A stretch of DNA of 37,485 nucleotides, from NCBI GenBank assembly GCA_937874445.1, contig CALNAL010000324.1, forward strand, positions 1-37,485, read 5' to 3'. Each line of letters opens with the position of its first letter. The first letter of the stretch is position 1. This document shows, piece by piece, positions 29,026 to 36,510 of this stretch. The stretch is from an uncultured Acetobacteraceae bacterium (lineage in GTDB: Bacteria > Pseudomonadota > Alphaproteobacteria > Acetobacterales > Acetobacteraceae). Under the pieces are notes generated by a model. That model had not been told where the DNA came from. It did no database searches and saw only the letters and a list, made by a program, of their open reading frames with translations. A program made the translations under genes and the position numbers.

Positions 29026-31167
29026 ATGGCGGCAGGATCGCTCAAGGCCAACTTCATCCTGCGGCTGGAAGACCAGCTCTCGGGCGGCCTCGACAAGCTG
29101 ACCAAGATGCTGGGCCGGTTCGGCGAGCTGACCCGCAAGCTGACCCTCGATCCGCTCACTCGTTCGGCCGAGCGCCTGCCCGGCGTGACGCAGGCCGTGA
29201 GCGCCCTGGAGCGCGCCGTCGTCGGGGTCGGCACCGCAGCCGGCCGCACCGAGGCGGCATTCGAGCGCCTGTGGCGACGCGCCCGGGATGGCGCCGGGCA
29301 GGCGTGGCGAGGCGTGCGGAACTTCGGCCAGCGCCTCGGCCCGGTCGGCACGGCTATCTCCGGCATCAGCCTGGCCGTGCCGCTCCAGGCCTATGGCAGT
29401 TACGAGAACATCCTTCGCCACATCGCCATTACCGAGAAGAAGAGCGGGCCGGCCGTGAATACCGAGGTCGCGCGTTTGACCAAGATGTTTGCGGCCGACG
29501 CGCTGGAGACCGGACAGTCGAGCGAGAGCATCGCCAAGGCCTATTCCGACCTCGTGCAGATGGGTCTGCCGGCGCACGTCATCGACACCGCCATCGTCGC
29601 GCACAGCCGGGCTGCCACCGCCTACAACATCGACCCCGAAGCGATGGGGCCGGCGGTTGGCGCGCTGCTGGGAAACATGCAGATCCCCGAGGGCGAGCTG
29701 GGGCCGACGCTGGCGGCGATGGCCTATGCCTCCAAGGAAGGCCGCTTCAAGATGAGCGACTTCAGCCTGCAGCTGCCAGGCATCGCCGGCGTGGCCAGCG
29801 GCCTGAAGATGCAGGGGCGCTCCAGCGCGAACGTGCTGTTCGCGGCGCTGGAAACCGTGATGAAGAACAGTTCGGAGCCCAGCCAGGCCGCCACCAATCT
29901 CGGCGATGCCATGCGCTACATGACCAGTCGCCCTGGGATCTCGGCTTTCGCCAAGCATGGGATCAACCTGCCTGGCCTGATCGACAACGCGCTCAAGAAA
30001 GGCATCAACCCGCTGGATGCCGTGTTGTCCAAAGTGCAGCAGCTCACCAAGGGCATGAGCATCGGACAGGCGGCCAAGCTGTTTTCCGCGCTCTTCCACA
30101 ACCAGCAGGCCGGCGATGCCGTCCGCGCCCTGCTCCAGCATGTCGGGGAATACACCAAGCTGCGCGACGATCTGGCCAAGGTCGATCAGCGGACCGTCGA
30201 TCGGGACTACGAAAGCGGGCACGACGCGCCGCTGATCCAGCTGAACCTTTTCCGCGAAGCCCTGACCCAGGCGACGCGCTCGCTGGGGCACGGTTTCGAG
30301 CCCGCGCTCAAGACCTTCAACGTCGGGCTGCTCCGGGCGGTGAAGTGGTTCGACGAGCTGCAGGAGAAGCACCCCGATGCCACCGCCGGCGTGCTGACCG
30401 GCGTGGCCGGAGCCGCGGGCCTGACCGCGCTGGCCGGCCTGGTCGGCATGATCGGCCCCGCGGTAGGAGCCGGGTTCGCCGCGATCTTCAGCCTGCCCGC
30501 ACTCGCCGTCGGCGCGGCCGCGGCCACCGTGGGTGGCGTGGGCTGGTACGTCTGGCACTACTGGGACGATCTCTCCAAGGCGGTCGAGACGGCACCGATC
30601 TTCGACAAGAAGGCGTGGGCGCAGTGGTGGAGTGCCGAGAAGGAGGCGACGCAGGAAAACTGGACCTGGCTGATGGGTTACCTCGGCGAGAACAAGCTAA
30701 TCACGCTCCTCAATGCGCAGATCGAAGACATCAAGGGGTGGGGCAAGGAACTCGCCGAGCAGCTGAAGTCCAACTTCGAGGCCATCTTCGGTCCCTACAT
30801 CGACTGGGTCGGCAAGCGCATTGAGGAACTGCTCAAGCTGCTGCCGCATGCGCCGTCGTCTCCCGGCACTGGTTCCGGGCAGATTTCGCCCGAGGACAAA
30901 CGCCGGATGGACTACGTCGCGCCGGGGACGGGGGCTCTCGACGGCAACACCAAGCCCGCCGCCGGCCCGGGCGAATCGCAATGGTCTGTTGGCTCGGCGA
31001 TCCCGGCCCCGCCGTGGCGGGCCCCGTTGACCGGCGAAATCACTGTCCGCCTGACCGACGGACTGCAGGGCGAGAGCACCGATCCCCGCCTCAGGATCGT
31101 GCAGGAATCGCAGGTCCATATCGACCGCGGCCGCGCGCTGGAACGCGAGGGGCGGCGCGACTACTGA
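29026..31167 (+). CDS. Tail tape measure protein, Mu gp42
   Basis: This 713-residue protein (Mu gp42 about 705) begins SLKANFILRLEDQLSGGLDKLTKMLGRFGEL, the helical start of a tape measure. SISLAVPLQAYGSYENILRHIAITEKKSG and QADALETGQSSESIAKAYSDL-type repeats follow (about 110-330), matching the phage tail TP901-type core. Hydrophobic segments occur at about 455-510 (LTGVAGAAGLTALAGLVGMIG, VGAAAATVGGVGWYVWHYW), suited to membrane insertion during DNA entry. The C-terminal part is Pro/Gly-rich. It sets tail length and helps DNA passage. It follows the chaperones by 4 bp. Confidence 0.92.
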   Translation: MAAGSLKANFILRLEDQLSGGLDKLTKMLGRFGELTRKLTLDPLTRSAERLPGVTQAVSALERAVVGVGTAAGRTEAAFERLWRRARDGAGQAWRGVRNFGQRLGPVGTAISGISLAVPLQAYGSYENILRHIAITEKKSGPAVNTEVARLTKMFAADALETGQSSESIAKAYSDLVQMGLPAHVIDTAIVAHSRAATAYNIDPEAMGPAVGALLGNMQIPEGELGPTLAAMAYASKEGRFKMSDFSLQLPGIAGVASGLKMQGRSSANVLFAALETVMKNSSEPSQAATNLGDAMRYMTSRPGISAFAKHGINLPGLIDNALKKGINPLDAVLSKVQQLTKGMSIGQAAKLFSALFHNQQAGDAVRALLQHVGEYTKLRDDLAKVDQRTVDRDYESGHDAPLIQLNLFREALTQATRSLGHGFEPALKTFNVGLLRAVKWFDELQEKHPDATAGVLTGVAGAAGLTALAGLVGMIGPAVGAGFAAIFSLPALAVGAAAATVGGVGWYVWHYWDDLSKAVETAPIFDKKAWAQWWSAEKEATQENWTWLMGYLGENKLITLLNAQIEDIKGWGKELAEQLKSNFEAIFGPYIDWVGKRIEELLKLLPHAPSSPGTGSGQISPEDKRRMDYVAPGTGALDGNTKPAAGPGESQWSVGSAIPAPPWRAPLTGEITVRLTDGLQGESTDPRLRIVQESQVHIDRGRALEREGRRDY

Positions 31168-32441
31168 TGCTGAGCGCCACCGCCCTTCTCGACATCTACA
31201 ACAGCCTGCTGGATGCCAGCTGGCGCGGGGTGACCTTCTCGGTCATCGATGCGCGCCACGAGGTCGGCCGCCGCGCGATGCGGTTCCTCTTCCCGGGCTC
31301 CGACCTCACCGTCTTCCAGGACTACGGTGCCTTCGACGGCCCGATCCACATCGCGGGCCTGATCTCCGGCGACAACTACATCTACGACGCCTGGAAGCTG
31401 CACACGGCATTTCGCACCGCGGGGCCGGGCACGCTCGTCCATCCCTGGCTGGGCGAGATCGAGGCGGTGCTCGCCAAGCCGGCAAAGATCTCGTTCAAGG
31501 ACCAGGAAGGCCGCATCGTCCGTTTCGAGGCCGAGTTCCTGCCCTACGACTCCCTGATCGCGCCGCCCCCGGACACGCTGCAAAGCGTGCTCGATGCCAT
31601 CGACGACGCGATCGCCTCCGCCAAGGCCTGGCTGCACGACATCCTGGCTCCGGTCGCGATGGCGCTCGCCGCGTTCAGCTACGCGCAGACGTTTTTCAAC
31701 AAGGCGGTGGGCTGGTTCGATGCCCTGACCGGCAACGTCGAAGTCATCGGCCCCGCCGCTACCTCCTCGATCTCCGCGTTGCAAGGCACGGCGGCTGCCA
31801 CCTATTCCGACACCTGGGCCGACACCAGCTCCACCGCCCTCGTGGCGGTCCCGGCGGCGATCGCCGCGGCGGCCGAGACCACGCCGACGGCGGCGGTCGG
31901 CCCGGGCGACAGCGCCACCACGGCCGACGCCGCCGACCCCGCCGAGGCCGCCAACGTACTGTTGGCCGCGCAGACGAAGTTCGCATCCCTCGCCTCCGAT
32001 CCCTCGCCCGGGCCGAACCTGGCCGCCGCCATGCAGGCCGTCTGCGCCGTCGAGGCGGTACGCGCGGCCAGCGATATCAGCTTCGACAGCCAGCAGGCCG
32101 CCATTGCCTGGCGCGACACGATCCTCGCCGGCATCGACAGCGCGGCGGCCGTGGTCGCCTCCGCGGCCGCTACCGACCCGGTCACCGGTGGGGCGCTCTG
32201 GCGGGCGCTGATGACGTTGCGCGGGGCCTGGCTCGCCGACATGACCGCGACCATCGGGCGGCTGCCGGCGGTGGTCACCCTGACACTGCCGGCGCCGACC
32301 AGTATCTGGGTCGTGGCCAACGCCCGCGCCGGCGACGATCCCACCGCCGTGCTGGCCAGCTACGATGACATCGTCACCCGCAACGCTGTTGCGAACCCGG
32401 CCGCGCCTGGCACGCGCACTCTGGAGGTCCTCAATGGTTGA
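31167..32441 (+). CDS. N: DNA circularisation/tail protein, Mu gpN (gp43)
   Basis: This 424-residue protein has the gpN N-terminal domain: LLDASWRGVTFSVIDARHEVGRRAMRFLFPGSD, then FDGPIHIAGLISGDNYIYDAWKLHTAF and PWLGEIEAVLAKPAKISFKDQEGRIVRFEAEFLP. The middle is an Ala/Thr-rich low-complexity region (about 200-290), perhaps exposed. In Mu, N is injected with the DNA and holds the ends together; it is also needed for tails. Both ends overlap neighbours. Confidence 0.9.
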   Translation: MLSATALLDIYNSLLDASWRGVTFSVIDARHEVGRRAMRFLFPGSDLTVFQDYGAFDGPIHIAGLISGDNYIYDAWKLHTAFRTAGPGTLVHPWLGEIEAVLAKPAKISFKDQEGRIVRFEAEFLPYDSLIAPPPDTLQSVLDAIDDAIASAKAWLHDILAPVAMALAAFSYAQTFFNKAVGWFDALTGNVEVIGPAATSSISALQGTAAATYSDTWADTSSTALVAVPAAIAAAAETTPTAAVGPGDSATTADAADPAEAANVLLAAQTKFASLASDPSPGPNLAAAMQAVCAVEAVRAASDISFDSQQAAIAWRDTILAGIDSAAAVVASAAATDPVTGGALWRALMTLRGAWLADMTATIGRLPAVVTLTLPAPTSIWVVANARAGDDPTAVLASYDDIVTRNAVANPAAPGTRTLEVLNG

Positions 32442-33657
32442 GACCAAGACCACCGCGCGGGTGGTGATCCGCATTGGAGGCATCGCGCTTACCCGCTTCT
32501 CGCGGGTATCGATCGTGCGGGACCTGCGCGACATCGCCGGGTCCTTCGACGTCACCTGCCAGGACGTAGCCCGCGCGCTGCAGGCGCTGCCGGTCAACAT
32601 GGACCGTCCGCCCTACATGAAAATGCTGCGCGCGGGGCTGACCTGCACCGTGGAGATCGACGGCGAGACGGTGCTCGACGGCTACGTGGACGCCACCTTT
32701 CCGTCCTACACCGCCGACGGCATGGGCATGCGTATCGTCGGGCGGGACCGCACCGGCGACCTGGTCGATTGCGCCGCCCTGCCGAGCGGACCGGCGGAGT
32801 TTCGCGGCGTGGATCTGCTGCACGTGGCGCAGACGGTCTGCGCGCCTTTCAACATTTCAGTGCACTCCGAGACGGATATCGGCGCCCCCTTCGAGCGTCT
32901 GGCGGTGCGCCCGCACGAGACGGCCTTGCAGTTCCTGGAAGGCGCGGCGCGGCAGCGGTCGGTGCTGTTGGTGTCCGATGGCGTGGGCGGACTACTGCTG
33001 ACACGCGGCGGCAGCTCGCGCGCGCCGGACGGCCTGGCCTTCGGCACCAACATCTGGGCAGCTCAGGCCGAGGATTCCTGGCGCGGCCGGTTTTCCGACT
33101 ACTACGTCAAGGGCCAGACCGATCATCGCTCGGCCCGGGCGGGCAGATCTCCAGCATTGGATCATGATGCCACCCCTCTGGCAGATGACGCTGAGGACCC
33201 TGCTTACGAGGCGGTGGAAAGCTCCGGCGTACTGATGACCGGACACGCGCAGGACCCTGAGATCACCCGCTGGCGCCCGACCGTGCGGCTGACGCGCAGC
33301 CAGTCGGGCATGAGCAGCACGCAGGAGCAGGCCGAGTGGATGCTCCGCGTGGCGCGAGGCCAGGGCGAGAGCATCACATACACGGTGCTCGATTGGCGGG
33401 CCGGCGGCTCCTCTGCATTGTGGCGGCCTAACCAGATCTCGGCCGTGGACGATCCCTATGCCGACATCGACAAGGACATGCTGATCGCTGGCGTCACCTT
33501 CACTTTCGACGACAAGGGCGAGAAGACCATGCTGCGTGTGTGCGGCCGCACCGCCTTCGACCGCATCAACGAGGCCGAACGGCGCCGGCATCGCTGGCGC
33601 GACAGAAGGCCGACGGCGCCTGGTGATTCCGCGCCCTCCCCCCTGAGGGCTCCCTGA
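32434..33657 (+). CDS. P: Baseplate hub protein, Mu gpP (gp44)
   Basis: This 407-residue protein begins VVIRIGGIALTRFSRVSIVRDLRDIAGSFDVTC, followed by LRAGLTCTVEIDGETVLDGYVD and YTADGMGMRIVGRDRTGDLVDCAA, the gpP/gp44 hub signature (gp27-like fold). VAQTVCAPFNISV and YYVKGQTD are also typical. It forms the central hub on which the spike sits. The C-terminus is basic and variable (RRHRWRDRRPT). Mu has its PP promoter before P; here no palindrome precedes this gene, and the third element lies two genes later. Confidence 0.92.
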   Translation: MVETKTTARVVIRIGGIALTRFSRVSIVRDLRDIAGSFDVTCQDVARALQALPVNMDRPPYMKMLRAGLTCTVEIDGETVLDGYVDATFPSYTADGMGMRIVGRDRTGDLVDCAALPSGPAEFRGVDLLHVAQTVCAPFNISVHSETDIGAPFERLAVRPHETALQFLEGAARQRSVLLVSDGVGGLLLTRGGSSRAPDGLAFGTNIWAAQAEDSWRGRFSDYYVKGQTDHRSARAGRSPALDHDATPLADDAEDPAYEAVESSGVLMTGHAQDPEITRWRPTVRLTRSQSGMSSTQEQAEWMLRVARGQGESITYTVLDWRAGGSSALWRPNQISAVDDPYADIDKDMLIAGVTFTFDDKGEKTMLRVCGRTAFDRINEAERRRHRWRDRRPTAPGDSAPSPLRAP

Positions 33658-33658
33658 G

Positions 33659-34243
33659 ATGGCGCTTGAAGAGCTCGGAGACATCCGCTCGCTAATTGTC
33701 GAGGGTCTGGTGCTGGCTACGCACGACAACGGCCAAGTGCAGACGATCGACGTGCAGACCCATGGCGGAATGATCCATGCCGGCGTGGAGGTGATGCAGG
33801 CCTTCGGGTTCGCCAGTGTGCCCCCGGCGCCGAAGACGGTGGCGCTCCTGCTGGCGGTCGGCGGAGACCCGGCCAATCTGCGGGCCCTCCCGCTGTCGGC
33901 ATCCGGTGCCCGTTTCGGCCGTCTTGCGAACGGGGAGGGCGTGCTCTACGGCGCGGACGGTTCGCGCGTGGCCGTGCGCAAGGGGGGCTTGATCGAGGTG
34001 CTCGCCGGGAGCACCGTGCACGTCAAGGTCGGTCCGGTCGAGTTCAACGTGACCGCATCGCGCATCGAGACTGTCGGCGACTTGAAGGTCGGGGGCAACC
34101 TGATCTGGACCGGCGAGGCCAAGACGGAAGACGGGTCGGCCCTGAAGATTTCCAGCCCCGTGACCGTCGACAATGAAATGACGGTCACCGGGGCGATCCA
34201 CGGCACCGCCGACATCGCCGAAAAAGCGCACAGCCTCGGATAG
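33659..34243 (+). CDS. Baseplate spike/assembly protein V, Mu gp45
   Basis: This 194-residue protein has the gp45 pattern: VEGLVLATHDNGQVQTIDVQTHGGMIHAGVEVMQAFGFAS, then VALLLAVGGDPANLRALPL and a beta-helical tail, NVTASRIETVGDLKVGGNLIW to VTVDNEMTVTGAIHG. Mu gp45 is about 197 residues and forms the membrane-piercing trimeric needle. It starts 1 bp after P. After it a 69-bp gap contains late promoter element 3. Confidence 0.93.
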   Translation: MALEELGDIRSLIVEGLVLATHDNGQVQTIDVQTHGGMIHAGVEVMQAFGFASVPPAPKTVALLLAVGGDPANLRALPLSASGARFGRLANGEGVLYGADGSRVAVRKGGLIEVLAGSTVHVKVGPVEFNVTASRIETVGDLKVGGNLIWTGEAKTEDGSALKISSPVTVDNEMTVTGAIHGTADIAEKAHSLG

Positions 34244-34260
34244 CCGGGGGGATAGCCGGG

Positions 34261-34304
34261 CTCCCCGCGCGGGGAGGTGCCGGCGCGGCGTGGCGGCGCC
34301 CAGC
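34261..34304 (+). promoter_or_regulatory. Late promoter element 3 (before gp46)
   Basis: The 16-bp palindrome at 34261-34276 is identical to the cores of elements 1 and 2 and is followed by GTGCCGGC. CCCAGC (34299-34304) begins 30.5 bp from its centre. It lies in the gap between gp45 and gp46, near the place of Mu PP. The predicted transcript start (about 34311) would be about 2 bases before the gp46 ATG at 34313, which has no Shine-Dalgarno. Confidence 0.68.
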
Positions 34305-34312
34305 ATGGCGCC

Positions 34313-34771
34313 ATGCCCGTCGATATCGCCATGGTCTACGATCCTGCGCGCCGCTGTGCCGATCTGGCCTGGTCGGGCGGGGATTTCGCGCTCGACACCA
34401 CGCCCGCCACCGCCATGCTGATCGCCATCGGCTCGGACCGGCGCGCGCGCAGTGACGACACCCTGCCGCAGACCATCGACAATCCCGACGCGCCGGTGAG
34501 CCTGACGGCCCGGCGCGGCAACCCGGGCGATGCGCTCGACCCGCAGGGGCGGCGCACCGGCTCGCGGTTGTGGCTGATGCACCGGGCCAAGCACAGCGAG
34601 GCCGAGCGCCAGCGCGCCCGGGGCTATCTCGCCGAGGCGATGGATGCCGTCGGCAGCGCCTGGGGCGTGGCGACGCAGGTGCGCACCGAATGGCGCGATA
34701 CCGCCACGCTCGTCTATCTCGCCCAGGCCGGCTCGACGAAGGTGCAGCTCGCCAAGGCGGTCGGTGAATGA
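34313..34771 (+). CDS. Baseplate protein, Mu gp46
   Basis: This 152-residue protein begins VDIAMVYDPARRCADLAWSGGDFALDTTPATAMLIAIGSDRRA, followed by RRGNPGDALDPQGRRTGSRLWLMHRAKHSEAERQRARGYLAEAM. This is the Mu gp46 family (gp25-like baseplate wedge protein). The ATG at 34313 follows directly after late promoter element 3; the upstream extension of the frame crosses the promoter and is non-coding. Its stop overlaps the next ATG. Confidence 0.92.
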   Translation: MPVDIAMVYDPARRCADLAWSGGDFALDTTPATAMLIAIGSDRRARSDDTLPQTIDNPDAPVSLTARRGNPGDALDPQGRRTGSRLWLMHRAKHSEAERQRARGYLAEAMDAVGSAWGVATQVRTEWRDTATLVYLAQAGSTKVQLAKAVGE

Positions 34772-35832
34772 CCTGGCCGCTGCCATCCCCCGCTGAGATC
34801 AGCTCCCGCGCATCGGGCGTGTTCGAGGAACGCCTGAGCGCCAAGACCGGCGAGACGGTCAACGCGCGCGATCCCAACAGCGTCACCGGCGCGGCGGCCG
34901 ACATCACGGGTATGTCGGCCTTCGACCTCTACCTCTATCAGAAACGCCTCGCGAACGAGCTGATGCCCGATACCGCCGAGGATTGGCTTGCGCGGCACGC
35001 GGCCATCTGGGGCGTGCCGCGCGTGCCGGCAAAATACGCGACGGGCGTTGTGACGTTCGCCGGCGACGCGGGCACGGCGATCCCCGTCGGCCTGGTGCTG
35101 ACGTTCGGCAGCGTGCAATGGGAGACGGCGTCTGCCGCTACGATCCCAGCGGGCAGCACCAGCGTCCCCGTCCCCGTGCAGGCCCTCGCCACGGGAACCA
35201 CTGGCAACGTCGCTGCTGGTACTGCCCTGGATATCTCGACCCCTCTTGCCGGTCTGTCGACGCAGACAGCCACCGTGGGCAGCGACGGCATCACCGGCGG
35301 CACCGCGATCGAGGCCATCGACACCTGGCGCGCCCGCTTGCTCAAGCGCATCCGCACGCCCGGCATGGGCGGCTCGGAGAGCGACTACGAGACGTGGGTG
35401 CACGACGTCTATCCGAGCGCCATCGTCTCGGTCATCCCGGCGTGGGTGGGCAAGGGCAGCGTCGGGGTCGTCATTGCCATGCCGGGGCCACGCGCGCCCA
35501 CCTCGGCCGAGCTCGCGACGATCGACGCCTATCTGCAGCAGGCCCGGCCGGTGACCGCGCAAGTGATCACCCTGGCCGCGACGCTGCACGCGGTGGACGT
35601 AACGCTGGCGCTCAATCCCGACACCACCGCCATCCGCGCCGCCGCGACCTCCGCGCTCCAGCTGTTCTTCAGCCAGGCCGGAACGATCGGCGGGACGGTC
35701 TACATGAGCCGGCTCGACGACGCCGTCTCCGACGCCTCCGGCGAATACAGCCACGAGCGCAGCGCGCCGACCGCCGACATCACGCTAGGAGCCCTCGAAA
35801 TCGCCAGCCTCGGCACTGTGGCGTGGGCATGA
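34768..35832 (+). CDS. Baseplate protein J-like, Mu gp47
   Basis: This 354-residue protein (Mu gp47 about 360) shows ARDPNSVTGAAADITGMSAFDLYLYQKRLANELMPDTAEDWLARHAAIWGVPR, TGVVTFAGDAGTAIPVGLVL and TPGMGGSESDYETWV-type features of the baseplate J family (wedge, gp6-like). It forms the ring around the hub. It overlaps gp46 and the following micro-frame. Confidence 0.94.
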   Translation: MTWPLPSPAEISSRASGVFEERLSAKTGETVNARDPNSVTGAAADITGMSAFDLYLYQKRLANELMPDTAEDWLARHAAIWGVPRVPAKYATGVVTFAGDAGTAIPVGLVLTFGSVQWETASAATIPAGSTSVPVPVQALATGTTGNVAAGTALDISTPLAGLSTQTATVGSDGITGGTAIEAIDTWRARLLKRIRTPGMGGSESDYETWVHDVYPSAIVSVIPAWVGKGSVGVVIAMPGPRAPTSAELATIDAYLQQARPVTAQVITLAATLHAVDVTLALNPDTTAIRAAATSALQLFFSQAGTIGGTVYMSRLDDAVSDASGEYSHERSAPTADITLGALEIASLGTVAWA

Positions 35833-35912
35833 GCCGTTCGGTGATGCGCAGCATCGTCCGATCAGCGCCGGCAGGCACGCGTCTTCGCGTGCTGAGAGGC
35901 GCGGCACAATGA
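35829..35912 (+). CDS. 27-residue micro-frame between gp47 and gp48
   Basis: An ATG at 35829 overlaps the gp47 stop and the frame ends at 35912 overlapping the gp48 ATG (35909), both with ATGA junctions. The peptide is basic (MSRSVMRSIVRSAPAGTRLR). It also contains a perfect 7-bp hairpin GCACGCG-TCTT-CGCGTGC (35875-35892). It may serve only to carry ribosomes to gp48. Protein function is doubtful; the double overlap is the argument that it is translated. Confidence 0.4.
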   Translation: MSRSVMRSIVRSAPAGTRLRVLRGAAQ

Positions 35913-36505
35913 GCCGTGCCGCCGATCAGGTGCTGGCCTACCTGCTGTCCGACCTCGTGCCCCCGGGCTCCATCTGGCCGCGAGATCCCGACAGTTGGCT
36001 GGCCGAGCTGCTCTATCCCTGGGCAGCTGAGTTGGCTCGCGTGGAGGCCTCCATGGAGGCACTGCTGGAAGAGTCCGACCCGCGATCGGCATCCAACCTG
36101 CTTTCCGACTACGAGCGCGTGCTGGGGCCTGATCCCGCTGGGCGCGACAGCGGCGCGCTCACTCTCGGCGAGCGGCGCCAACTCGCCTACCAGCGCTGGG
36201 TCGCCCGCGGCGGGGCTTCCGTTGCGTTCTTCGTGGCGCTGGCGGCCGCGCTGGGCGTCGCCATCACCATCACGGAGATCCGGCGCCGCCCGGCCGGGGT
36301 GCTGCGCGCCGGGCAATCCCTCATCAGCCACCCCGAGCAGTTCGTCTGGGTGGTCAAGCTCGCACAGACCTCCGTCACGCGCTTCCGGGCCGGGGCAAGC
36401 CGGGCCGGAGACGCACTGGGCAAGCTCCGGCACAGCTTCATCGAGAACGTGCTGCGCACCTACAAGCCGGCACACACCACCGTCGTCTTTTCCTATAGAG
36501 GCTGA
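35909..36505 (+). CDS. Tail protein, Mu gp48 / DUF2313
   Basis: This 198-residue protein begins AADQVLAYLLSDLVPPGSIWPRD, followed by WAAELARVEASMEALLEESDPRSASNLLSDYERVLG and ERRQLAYQRWVARGGAS, the DUF2313 (YmfQ-like) baseplate protein pattern. It ends HTTVVFSYRG. It probably links the wedge to the fibre. The tail fibre gene follows 5 bp later. Confidence 0.92.
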   Translation: MSRAADQVLAYLLSDLVPPGSIWPRDPDSWLAELLYPWAAELARVEASMEALLEESDPRSASNLLSDYERVLGPDPAGRDSGALTLGERRQLAYQRWVARGGASVAFFVALAAALGVAITITEIRRRPAGVLRAGQSLISHPEQFVWVVKLAQTSVTRFRAGASRAGDALGKLRHSFIENVLRTYKPAHTTVVFSYRG

Positions 36506-36510
36506 GGCAC

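Noticed and set aside
12349..34276. The three palindromes as rho-independent terminators
   Set aside because: None is followed by a T run, all have a conserved right flank and a fixed-distance downstream element, and each lies just before a transcription unit rather than only after one.
12349..34276. The three palindromes as a CRISPR array or small transposon
   Set aside because: They are about 10-12 kb apart, with no regular spacers, no cas genes, and conservation limited to the core plus a short spaced element.
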